Part shown: one piece after another, positions 1-6,510 of the stretch
Numbering within the stretch: the first letter of the stretch is position 1
How the letters are laid out: each line of letters begins with the position of its first letter
From: Pseudoxanthomonas mexicana
Lineage (GTDB): Bacteria > Pseudomonadota > Gammaproteobacteria > Xanthomonadales > Xanthomonadaceae
Direction of reading: 5' to 3'
DNA: 9,242 nt
NCBI RefSeq assembly: GCF_001556105.1
Contig: NZ_LSIF01000014.1
Coordinates: forward strand, 1 to 9,242
Notes under the pieces: model-generated
Told to the model about the DNA's origin: nothing
Database searches by the model: none
What the model saw: the letters and a program-made list of their open reading frames with translations, nothing else
Position numbers and translations under genes: made by a program

Positions 1-2
1 CC

Positions 3-296
3 CCCGCCGCCACCGCCGGAGAAGGTTTGGGCGGGGTAACCCTGGCCGCCGGCACCCGGGCTGCCGCCAGCGGGCGTTCCATCGGCACCGTACCCTGCGC
101 CCCCTGAAGCACCTGGCGCGCCACCAGCCCCTGCCGTGGTGCCCGCGCCGCCAGTGCCGCCGCCGCCGCCGCCGCCGATCTCTACACCGGTCGATTGCGC
201 CCAGGCCGGCGCCGCCAGCAGCAGAAAACAGCCGCTGACCGCCAGCGACAGGATGGTGCGGCGGAATGTGGTGGTGGTGCGAATACTTGTGCGCAT
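3..296 (-). CDS. Exported glycine-rich protein, N-terminal part (runs off left edge)
   Basis: Ninety-eight codons are visible with no stop before the window edge, so the 3' end is missing. The start ATG (296-294) follows AGGGGG with good spacing (mRNA AGGGGGcatcgccATG). Residues 1-33 form a long signal peptide: a basic, Thr-rich n-region (MRTSIRTTTTFRR), a hydrophobic core around residues 15-30, and an AWA/QS cleavage site. The mature protein opens with a run of seven glycines and then continues as Gly/Ala/Ser/Thr/Pro low-complexity sequence. Extended signal peptides followed by Gly-rich passengers are common in autotransporters and other large surface proteins of xanthomonads, but no beta-barrel or repeat domain lies inside the window, so the class is inference. 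It lies 153 bp downstream of the sensor kinase gene on the same strand, with a palindrome cluster between them. Confidence 0.75.
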   Translation of the reverse strand, partial: MRTSIRTTTTFRRTILSLAVSGCFLLLAAPAWAQSTGVEIGGGGGGGTGGAGTTAGAGGAPGASGGAGYGADGTPAGGSPGAGGQGYPAQTFSGGGGG

Positions 297-393
297 GGCG
301 ATGCCCCCTGTGGCATGCCGCCGGCTGCCGCGCCCACGGCGCAGCCACCCACCGGCGACGATGGCGCACACGGTAGGTGCCGTATTCCGTCCG

Positions 394-412
394 GGGTATC
401 CCTGAAATCAGG
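394..412. promoter_or_regulatory. Overlapping palindromes upstream of the glycine-rich gene
   Basis: The 153-bp gap between the kinase stop and the glycine-rich start contains a perfect CCTGA-AA-TCAGG inverted repeat (401-412). It overlaps a near-palindrome GGGTATCCC (394-402), and an imperfect ACGG-N6-CCGT follows at 370-383. They lie about 75-120 bp upstream of the start at 296, which suits a promoter or operator. No convincing sigma-70 hexamer pair and no terminator was seen in the gap. Binding by the adjacent LuxR-type regulator is only a guess. Confidence 0.35.
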
Positions 413-449
413 TAGAGCGCGATGGCACCACCATCATCGGGACAGTGGC

Positions 450-2288
450 TCAGGCCGCCAGCGGCAGATCCAGTTCCAGGGCGGTGCCTTTGCCGTCGGA
501 AACGCCCGTGATGCGCAGTTCCGCCCCGAGCCGCTGGGCGCGGTGACGCATGCTCGCCATGCCGGCACCCCCGACGCGGGCCTGCCCGGCCGTGGACGCC
601 ATTCCCGAAAGACCGACACCATCGTCGTGCACGCGCAACTCCAGACGATCCCCGGTACGGCGAAGATGGACGTCGACCCGCGAGGCACGACTGTGCTTGA
701 ACACGTTCGTCAGCGCCTCCTGCAACAATCGCAGCAGGTCGAGACTGCGGCCGGGCCCCAGTTGCAGGCCCTCCAACCCGTGCACCTGCCAGTACGCATC
801 GATGTCCGCGGCCTCCAGCAGGCGGCTCGCACGGTGGCGCAACGGGGCGATCAGCGTGGCCAGGTCGGCCTGTTCCTGCGCAGTGGTATCGATCACCAGC
901 CGCAGGTCGTCGCGCATGTCTTTCAGCAGGGCCACGATCTCGGCCCTGGACGTCTCGTCCGGGGCCTGCTGCAGCCGGGTAATCGCGCCGACCAGCGTGC
1001 CGCCGAAACCATCATGCAGGTCGCGGACCAGTTGCAGGCGCTCGCCCGCACGGCTGTGCGCCAGCGCCAGGGCGTGCTGCTTGTTGAGCGTGTCGGCCAG
1101 CGTGCCGGTGGCCGCCTGTACCTCGCGCTGCAGTTCGCTATTGAAGCCTTCCACCCGCTTCATGGTCTGCGCGAAGCGGTAGGCCAGCACGAACCCCATG
1201 CCCAACAGCATGACCGGCGACGTGAACGACCCCAGGTAGCTCACCCCGCCGTACCAGCCCATGTACACGCCCAGATCGTGCAGCGACACCAGCAGCGGCA
1301 CGCTGATGCAGGCCGCCAGCACCTGATAGTCGCGCCGGCCGCTGCGCACCGCGAAGACGACGAAGACCGCGCTGACCACGTACAGGAACAGGATGGTGGG
1401 GGTCACGTACAGGTTGCGCAGCGGCCCCATCCCGTGCGGGAGCAGCAGCGCGAGCACCATGACCACGCCCGCCAACGCCAGCAGCGCACGCTCGAAGCGC
1501 GGCCATCGCCGCTCCGAGAAACGCAGCAGGAAGATCGTGTGCGTGGCGGCGGAGGCCACGAAGACCGCGGCGATGAACGCCTGCCAGCCGTCCGTGGTGC
1601 GGAACGGCCACGGGCTGCTGGCGATGAAGTTCCAGTCGTACAGCCTGCCGAAAACCGCACTCAGTGCGTACCAGCCGTACAACGTGTCCTGGGGCCGTAG
1701 CAACCAGAAGATGCCGATCATCGCCGCCAGTACCAATCCCACGGCGGCGTCGAAGATCTGCATGTCGCGGCGGGCGAAGCGCTCCCGCTCGTACTGGCCG
1801 CGCAGGACGAGGGGATCGCCCACGCTGACGGTACCGAATGCGGGCTGATAGGCGACCAGGCCGGAGACCCGGACGAGCAGTTCGTTCTGTCCTTCGCGCA
1901 GCAGCGCCGGCGGCACCATGTAGTAGCGCGGTACGTGCCACTTGCGCGACAACGGCTCCACCAGCGAGACGTCCCGGTCGATCGGCTGGCCATTGAGGAA
2001 CACCGCGGCCGCGAGGCAGGTGTAGTCGAGCAGCAGCCCCACCGGCCTGGACGCATCGGACTGCTGCCAGCGCACGCGATACCAGACCACGCCATCGTGA
2101 TCGGGCCAACGTGTTTCCCACAGGTCGCGCAGGGCGACAGACTCCCAGCCCTGCTCCGGAGGCATTTCCGCAGACCAGTCAGCGCGCACGGCCTCCGCGT
2201 GGTCGATGCGCAATACTTCCTGCGCAGTACCGGGCAGCGCGAAGAACAGCGCCATCAGGATGATCAGGCAGTGACCAACACGCCTCAC
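450..2288 (-). CDS. Membrane sensor histidine kinase (7TM, HisKA_3 / HATPase_c)
   Basis: This 612-residue kinase should phosphorylate the response regulator encoded just upstream. Residues 1-22 look like a signal peptide. Residues 25-165 form a periplasmic, galactose-binding-like module (VVWYRVRW; FLNGQPI; LLREGQNELLVRVSG), as in 7TMR-DISM sensors. About seven hydrophobic segments follow between residues 178 and 372, then a short coiled coil (about 380-412). The dimerisation/phosphoacceptor helix is of the HisKA_3 type, with RDLHDGFGG placing the phosphorylated His at residue 425. The ATPase domain shows the N box (QEALTNVFKH, about 523-532), G1 (DDGVGL, 555-560) and G2 (GGAGMASM, 573-580), so it appears complete. 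The start is GTG at 2288-2286, sharing GTGA with the regulator stop, which suggests translational coupling. The sensed ligand cannot be read from the sequence. Such kinases pair with NarL/LuxR-type regulators, as here. Confidence 0.9.
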   Translation of the reverse strand: MRRVGHCLIILMALFFALPGTAQEVLRIDHAEAVRADWSAEMPPEQGWESVALRDLWETRWPDHDGVVWYRVRWQQSDASRPVGLLLDYTCLAAAVFLNGQPIDRDVSLVEPLSRKWHVPRYYMVPPALLREGQNELLVRVSGLVAYQPAFGTVSVGDPLVLRGQYERERFARRDMQIFDAAVGLVLAAMIGIFWLLRPQDTLYGWYALSAVFGRLYDWNFIASSPWPFRTTDGWQAFIAAVFVASAATHTIFLLRFSERRWPRFERALLALAGVVMVLALLLPHGMGPLRNLYVTPTILFLYVVSAVFVVFAVRSGRRDYQVLAACISVPLLVSLHDLGVYMGWYGGVSYLGSFTSPVMLLGMGFVLAYRFAQTMKRVEGFNSELQREVQAATGTLADTLNKQHALALAHSRAGERLQLVRDLHDGFGGTLVGAITRLQQAPDETSRAEIVALLKDMRDDLRLVIDTTAQEQADLATLIAPLRHRASRLLEAADIDAYWQVHGLEGLQLGPGRSLDLLRLLQEALTNVFKHSRASRVDVHLRRTGDRLELRVHDDGVGLSGMASTAGQARVGGAGMASMRHRAQRLGAELRITGVSDGKGTALELDLPLAA

Positions 2289-2950
2289 TTCAACAGACCT
2301 CGCGCCCGCGCTTCGTAGACCGCCTCGGTACGCGAGCCGACCGCCAGCTTGCGGTAGATGTTCTTGACATGACTTTCGATCGTCAACCGCGATAGCGAGA
2401 CGAGATCAGCAATCTCGCGATTGCTGAACCCCTGCGCCACCATCTGGACGATCTCCCGCTCGCGCGGCGATAGCGCAGGCCGGTCGGCCGACGGCACCGA
2501 CGCGTCCAAGCCAGCAGGCAACAGTGCCAGGATGCGCCGCGCAATGGAGGGATCGATCGGAGCCCCACCGCGCTGCAGGCTCTTCAGCGAGACCTCCAGT
2601 TCCTCATCGTCACGCTCTTTCAGAAGATAGCCGATGGCGCCGGAGCGCAAGGCTGCCAACACGCTTTCCTCTTCCGCAAACGACGAAACGATCACCGTCG
2701 CGACACCGGGGGCATTCGACTGCATCCATCCGATCAGCGTGTTGCCATCGCCATCGGGCAGATACATGTCGACCAGCGCCAAGGTATACGCGTGCGCATG
2801 CAACCGCGAACGTGCGGCACCGAGCGTATCGACCACATCGATCCGTGCCTCGTTGGCCATGCCTGCCACCAATCCCCGCAGGCGTTCCCCGGCATGCAGG
2901 TTGTCCTCAACGATCAGCACGTCCGACAGGGCGATCGGCAGCGTCTCCAT
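2285..2950 (-). CDS. NarL/FixJ-family response regulator
   Basis: This 221-residue protein has a receiver domain (about 8-125) and a C-terminal LuxR-type helix-turn-helix (about 158-216). Receiver landmarks are the acidic pair E15-D16, the phosphoacceptor D61 (LVDMYLPDGDG), the switch Ser89/Ser90 and the conserved Lys111 (YLLKERDDEE). The output domain shows LSPREREIV, the SNREIADLVSLSRLTIESHV recognition region and NIYRKL, all typical of the NarL/FixJ family. It is therefore a DNA-binding transcription factor switched by phosphorylation. The ATG at 2950 has only a weak GGGA about 8 nt upstream. It is the first gene of a two-gene unit; its stop overlaps the kinase start by 4 nt. It lies divergent to the NADH dehydrogenase gene. 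Targets are unknown; the kinase operon itself and the downstream glycine-rich gene are candidates by position. Confidence 0.93.
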   Translation of the reverse strand: METLPIALSDVLIVEDNLHAGERLRGLVAGMANEARIDVVDTLGAARSRLHAHAYTLALVDMYLPDGDGNTLIGWMQSNAPGVATVIVSSFAEEESVLAALRSGAIGYLLKERDDEELEVSLKSLQRGGAPIDPSIARRILALLPAGLDASVPSADRPALSPREREIVQMVAQGFSNREIADLVSLSRLTIESHVKNIYRKLAVGSRTEAVYEARARGLLK

Positions 2951-3156
2951 ACGTTCCCGTCGTGTGGCGTTGCATCCAGTCTAACGTCGCATGTGTTCAT
3001 CGACCACCCGCCGGCGGCGGACGTGCTCCACCGGGAAGCACCAACGCGGGCGCCGCGCGTGTCGGCGCTCTTCCGCATTCGACCAGGCCGACTACACGCG
3101 GCACATGCGAGAATCGCTTCCGAGATGCCACGCAACCCGTGGCTGCAGGAAGTGCA
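2951..3156. other. Divergent intergenic region between response regulator and NDH-2
   Basis: These 206 bp must hold the promoters for both divergent genes. The only recognisable element is the AGGAAG ribosome binding site at 3147-3152, 4 nt before the NDH-2 ATG. A GAGAAT at 3109-3114 could be a -10 for the plus-strand gene, but no fitting -35 was seen. No strong inverted repeat, terminator or small gene was found. Confidence 0.5.
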
Positions 3157-4437
3157 ATGCAGGCAGCACGTCCCCACATCGTCATCGTCGGCGGCGGTTT
3201 CGGTGGCCTCTGGGCCACGCGCGCCCTGGCGAACGCACCGGTCCGCATCACCCTGATCGACCGGCACAACCACCACCTGTTCCAGCCGCTGCTGTACCAA
3301 GTGGCCACCGCCGGCCTGTCGGCGCCCGACATCGCCGCGCCATTGCGCCACATCCTGCGAAAGCAGGAGAACGTGGAAGTGCGGCTGGCCGAGGTCGCGT
3401 CGATCGCGCCGCAGGAGAAGCAGGTCATGTTCGCCGACGGCAGCACGCTTGCCTTCGACTACCTGCTGCTCGCGACCGGCGCCACGCACGCGTACTTCGG
3501 CCACGACGAATGGGCGAAGCACGCACCGGGACTGAAGACGCTCGACGACGCCCTGCAATTGCGCCGGCACCTGCTGCTCGCCTTCGAACGCGCCGAGGCG
3601 GAAAGCGATCCGGCGAAGCGCGCCGCCTGGCTGAGCTTCGCCATCGTCGGCGGTGGGCCGACCGGCGTCGAACTGGCGGGTACGCTGGCCGAAATCGCGC
3701 GGCACACGCTGAAGAACGAATTCCGTCGCATCGATCCCTCGCAGGCACGCGTGCGCCTGGTGGAAGCCGGACCGCGCGTGCTGGCCTCGTTCCCCGAAGC
3801 GCTGTCCGAAAAAGCCCGTCGCCAGTTGGAGAAGCTGGGCGTGGAGGTCGTCACCGGCACGCCGGTCAGCGACATCAACGATGACGGTTACCGGTTGAGC
3901 GATACCTTCGTGCCGGCGAAGACGGTCGTGTGGGCTGCGGGCGTGGCGGCGTCACCGCTGGCGCGTTCGCTGGGCGTCCCGCTGGATCGCGCGGGACGCG
4001 TGCTGGTACAACCCGATCTCAGCGTACCGGGACATCCCGACATCTTCATCGCCGGCGATCTCGCCGCCGTGACCGCGGACGGCCGACCGGTGCCCGGCGT
4101 CGCGCCCGCCGCCAAGCAGATGGGCCGGCACGTGGCGCAGGTGTTGCGCGCGCGCTTGGTTGGCGGCGCATCGCCCGCTGCGTTCCGCTACCAGGACTAC
4201 GGCAATCTCGCGACCATCGGCCGCATGGCTGCCGTCGTGGATTTCGGCAGGCTCAAGTTCTCCGGCCTGCTGGCGTGGTGGTTCTGGCTGACCGCGCATG
4301 TGTTCTTCCTGATCGGATTCCGCAACCGCCTGGTCGTGCTGCTGAACTGGTGCTGGGCGTACTGGAGCTACCAGCGCGGCGCGCGGATCATTCTCGGCAC
4401 CGACGACGATCAGGCTGGGGCGGCGCGACAGGCATAG
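3157..4437 (+). CDS. ndh: Type II NADH:quinone dehydrogenase (NDH-2), FAD/NAD(P)-binding
   Basis: The 426-residue product is a single-subunit, non-proton-pumping NADH dehydrogenase that passes electrons from NADH through FAD to membrane quinone. The N-terminal FAD fold has VIVGGGFGGLWA (glycines about 12-17), followed by the FQPLLYQVATAGLS segment typical of NDH-2. The second dinucleotide fold is AIVGGGPTGVELAG (about 162-175), for NADH. The second FAD contact is IFIAGDLAA (about 297-304), and the quinone-site region is AAKQMGRHVA (about 318-327). The C-terminus (about 365-400) is an aromatic, hydrophobic and basic membrane anchor. Length is normal for the family. The ATG at 3157 was chosen because it follows AGGAAG and starts directly before the FAD fold; the reading frame is open for another 211 codons upstream, but that stretch is antisense to the response regulator. 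The gene is monocistronic. Its last 28 bp overlap the end of the convergent DUF1203 gene. Confidence 0.93.
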   Translation: MQAARPHIVIVGGGFGGLWATRALANAPVRITLIDRHNHHLFQPLLYQVATAGLSAPDIAAPLRHILRKQENVEVRLAEVASIAPQEKQVMFADGSTLAFDYLLLATGATHAYFGHDEWAKHAPGLKTLDDALQLRRHLLLAFERAEAESDPAKRAAWLSFAIVGGGPTGVELAGTLAEIARHTLKNEFRRIDPSQARVRLVEAGPRVLASFPEALSEKARRQLEKLGVEVVTGTPVSDINDDGYRLSDTFVPAKTVVWAAGVAASPLARSLGVPLDRAGRVLVQPDLSVPGHPDIFIAGDLAAVTADGRPVPGVAPAAKQMGRHVAQVLRARLVGGASPAAFRYQDYGNLATIGRMAAVVDFGRLKFSGLLAWWFWLTAHVFFLIGFRNRLVVLLNWCWAYWSYQRGARIILGTDDDQAGAARQA

Positions 4438-4881
4438 CAACCGGGCCGAGTGTTGTGCACGTGTGGATATGCAACGTCCGGCGCATCGAGCAGGTGCTGC
4501 AGGCGCGGTAGTGCGTCGACACCCTCGACGACATCGGCCTCCCGCATCAAGCCGTCGACGTCGTAAGCACGCAACGACAGCAGGCGTGCAGGAAACGAAA
4601 GCGGCAGCGCGTCCTTGAACTCCACTGCCGGCAGTTGCCTGGCGGACTCGCGCACATAGACCGGGCCACTCGCGCGGTACGGACCGGCGACGTCATGGTG
4701 CAAGTAAGGGAGCAGCAACAGGGTTCGCCCTGCCGTGCATCCTGCAGCGTGACGCGGCAGGGGAATCCCCGGTCGTTGTCCGGACGACGCGTCGGATGTT
4801 CCTTGCGGCCACCGTGGCATCATCCACAGCGAACAGAAGACGAAACGGTTCGGGCGACAACCCGCGGATCACGAACGACAT
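4410..4881 (-). pseudogene. DUF1203 family gene broken by two frameshifts
   Basis: Three frames read in succession give a complete DUF1203-like protein of about 157 residues, the usual size for the family. Frame one (4881-4783) encodes MSFVIRGLSPEPF through NIRRVV. Frame two (4780-4724) encodes DNDRGFPCRVTLQDARQGE. Frame three (about 4724-4413) encodes TLLLLPYLHHDV, PYRASGPVYVRE, LLSLRAYDVDG and a C-terminal HVHNTRPGCYACRA. One base is missing near 4781-4783 (restoring a G gives V-V-A-D) and another near 4724-4726 (restoring an A to GAACCC gives G-E-T-L). No stop codon interrupts the joined frames otherwise, and all family hallmarks survive, so this is either a very young pseudogene or two sequencing errors. 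The start ATG (4881-4879) has GGAG 7 nt upstream. The function of the family is unknown. The 3' end overlaps the NDH-2 gene by 28 bp, tail to tail. Confidence 0.8.
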
Positions 4882-4909
4882 GGCATCACTCCGAGGACGT
4901 GATGCCATG
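4879..4909. repeat. 11-bp inverted repeat covering the DUF1203 start codon
   Basis: CATGGCATCAC (4879-4889) and GTGATGCCATG (4899-4909) are perfect complements around a 9-nt spacer. On the minus-strand transcript the hairpin's 3' arm ends in the DUF1203 ATG, and the GGAG ribosome binding site straddles the loop and stem. No T-run follows, so it is not an ordinary intrinsic terminator for the gene at 4953-6380. It could be an RBS-masking hairpin or a protein operator. Confidence 0.55.
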
Positions 4910-4952
4910 ACCATGCCGCCCAGAGCGCGGCGCTATCCGGCTCTTGCTCGGC

Positions 4953-6380
4953 TTACTTACCGTCCAGCGGATAGCGCTTGCCATCCGCCATGACCAGCTC
5001 GCCTTCGCCGATGCGCTCGTTGTCGGCGTCCACGGTGATGAATTCGGCTTCCAATCGTGCCTGGCCCTTGCTTCCCTTCAGATCGAAGACATAACGCTCG
5101 CCTTCCGCCGACCACGACGCGTCGCGATCGAAGACCGCCTCGCGGATGTCCCCGACGTAGCGTCGCACCACGGGATTCGCCTGCATGGCGGCGTTGGCTT
5201 GCAGTACGAAGATCCCGTCCTGTCGCGCGAAGGTATCGGGAACTTCGCCACGGTCTGAGTCGACGCGGGGGGACGCGAGTTCGCCTTCCCTCGGCGCCTC
5301 GCCATCGAATGCGATCTCGCGACCGTCAGCCAGCGCCAGCACGCCGCTGCCCAGGCGCTCGGTGTCGGCGTCGACGGTGATGAAATCCGCGAGGATGCGA
5401 CCACGCCCCTTGTCTCCGGCCAAGTCGAACACGAATGCATCCACGCCCTCCGCCTCACCGCTCGCCACCATGTCGATCTCGAACGCATTCAGCGTGCCGA
5501 TGTGCTGCTGCACCAGCGGATAGCGCTGCACGGCCTCACGGGCCTGTCGCGTGAAGATGTTGTCCTGCATGCCACCGGACAGGCTTTCGTCGTCGGCGGC
5601 TGCGTCCGGTTCGTTGGCGCCACGCGGCTCACCCTCGAAGGGCAGTCGCCGCCCGTCCTCGAGCGTCAGCACCCCCTTGCCCAAACGTTCGGTATCGGCA
5701 CTGACGGTGATGAAGTCGGCCTCAATCCTTCCGCGGCCCTTGTCGCCCGCCAGGTCGAAGACGAACGTGTTCATGCCGGGTGCCGCGCCAGTGGCTTCGG
5801 TGTCGATCTCGAACGTGGCGATCTTGCCGATGTACTGGCGGACCAGCGAATAGCGTTGCGCTGCTTCCTGCGCTTGGCGGGTGAAGATATCCCTGCCCTG
5901 CTCGATCGCCTCATCCGCGTCATGCCGATGATCCTGGTTCTCCGCGGCCAACGCGTCGGCATCGCCCTCGATGGCATATTCGGTGCCATCGGCCATCACC
6001 AGCGTGCCCGGCCCAAGGGCCTCCTGCGTGGCACTGACGGTGATGAAGCGCGCGCTGACGCGCCCCTCGCCGCGACTGCCTTCGACATCGAAAACCAGCA
6101 CGTCGGGCCCCGGCTCATCCATGCTTGCGGCGTCATCCAGCGTTACCTTGCGAATCGCGCCGAGATGCTTGGACACGACGGGATCGCCCTGCATGGCGGC
6201 GCGTGCCTGCGCGTCGTATTCCTCGCGATCGATTCCGAAGCGAACGCCACCTTGTTCGCTGGTCGATTTGGTGTTGGTGTCGCTCGCTGCCCACGCCGTG
6301 CCGATACCCGCGGATGCGATCAACGCGCATGCCACCGCACTGAAACCCAAGCCCAACCACCCCTGCCTTGCCCGCGCCAT
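4953..6380 (-). CDS. Exported protein of four tandem Coa1-like repeats
   Basis: The 475-residue product has a clear signal peptide (residues 1-31: MARARQ, a hydrophobic core, GTAWA/ASD), so it is probably periplasmic. The mature part contains four similar units of about 86 residues at roughly 54-139, 165-250, 275-360 and 389-474, joined by acidic linkers. Each unit begins with an Ala-rich helix and (P/S)xVxxxxG, continues with VFDLxGxKGxGR, then (A)xFITVxAdxERLGxGxLxLaDG, and ends in a short strand. This pattern resembles bacterial Coa1-family (cytochrome oxidase assembly factor 1) domains, but that match is by eye. Units 2 and 3 are the most alike, down to FVFDLAGDKGRGRI, suggesting recent duplication. 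The ATG at 6380 was chosen because AGGGAGC lies 5 nt upstream and the signal peptide starts there; the frame is open 17 codons further up. No catalytic residues are recognisable. It lies just downstream of the rpoH terminator and 71 bp upstream of DUF1203. Confidence 0.85.
   Translation of the reverse strand: MARARQGWLGLGFSAVACALIASAGIGTAWAASDTNTKSTSEQGGVRFGIDREEYDAQARAAMQGDPVVSKHLGAIRKVTLDDAASMDEPGPDVLVFDVEGSRGEGRVSARFITVSATQEALGPGTLVMADGTEYAIEGDADALAAENQDHRHDADEAIEQGRDIFTRQAQEAAQRYSLVRQYIGKIATFEIDTEATGAAPGMNTFVFDLAGDKGRGRIEADFITVSADTERLGKGVLTLEDGRRLPFEGEPRGANEPDAAADDESLSGGMQDNIFTRQAREAVQRYPLVQQHIGTLNAFEIDMVASGEAEGVDAFVFDLAGDKGRGRILADFITVDADTERLGSGVLALADGREIAFDGEAPREGELASPRVDSDRGEVPDTFARQDGIFVLQANAAMQANPVVRRYVGDIREAVFDRDASWSAEGERYVFDLKGSKGQARLEAEFITVDADNERIGEGELVMADGKRYPLDGK
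4959..6221 (-). repeat. Four tandem protein-coding repeat units
   Basis: Approximate unit positions in DNA are 6221-5964, 5888-5631, 5558-5301 and 5216-4959, each about 258 bp and separated by about 75-85 bp of linker. Units 2 and 3 retain clear DNA-level similarity, for example around 5730-5770 and 5395-5440 in the part coding for FDLAGDKGRGR. Units 1 and 4 have diverged more. Confidence 0.8.
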
Positions 6381-6385
6381 GTGTT

Positions 6386-6392
6386 GCTCCCT
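6386..6392 (-). promoter_or_regulatory. Ribosome binding site fixing the repeat-protein start
   Basis: AGGGAGC on the minus strand sits 5 nt before the ATG at 6380. The upstream in-frame Met codons at 6431 and 6416 would add a charged extension ahead of the signal peptide and have no comparable site. Confidence 0.7.
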
Positions 6393-6455
6393 GTGTTTGC
6401 GACCGATCCGGATCATTGCGTAGTGGATCACACTTCACGCAAACGATGCATCCGG

Positions 6456-6485
6456 AGAAAAGAAAGAGGCCCGTCACCGGGCCTC
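6456..6485 (-). terminator. Rho-independent terminator of rpoH
   Basis: Minus-strand GAGGCCCG-GTGA-CGGGCCTC forms a perfect 8-bp GC-rich stem with a 4-nt loop (6485-6466), followed at once by TTTCTTTTCT. It starts 25 nt after the rpoH stop codon, so it ends the rpoH transcript and separates it from the gene at 6380. Confidence 0.92.
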
Positions 6486-6510
6486 CTTCTACTCACACAT
6501 CAAGAATGAA

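Noticed and set aside
156..176. GCC triplet run as a possible microsatellite or phase-variation tract
   Set aside because: It is seven glycine codons in an exported Gly-rich protein; a triplet repeat would change length without shifting the frame, so no switch is implied.
195..1700. Long plus-strand open frame (501 codons) opposite the sensor kinase
   Set aside because: It is the antisense of a well-supported kinase; composition is Arg/Gln/His/Pro-rich without domains, as expected from a GC-rich mirror frame.
2524..3156. Upstream extension of the NDH-2 reading frame
   Set aside because: The extension is antisense to the response regulator and Arg/Pro-rich; the ATG at 3157 has a ribosome site and begins the FAD fold.
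5502..6509. Plus-strand open frame (335 codons) opposite the repeat protein
   Set aside because: The repeat protein has a signal peptide, ribosome site and conserved repeat pattern; the plus-strand frame has none and also runs through the rpoH terminator.
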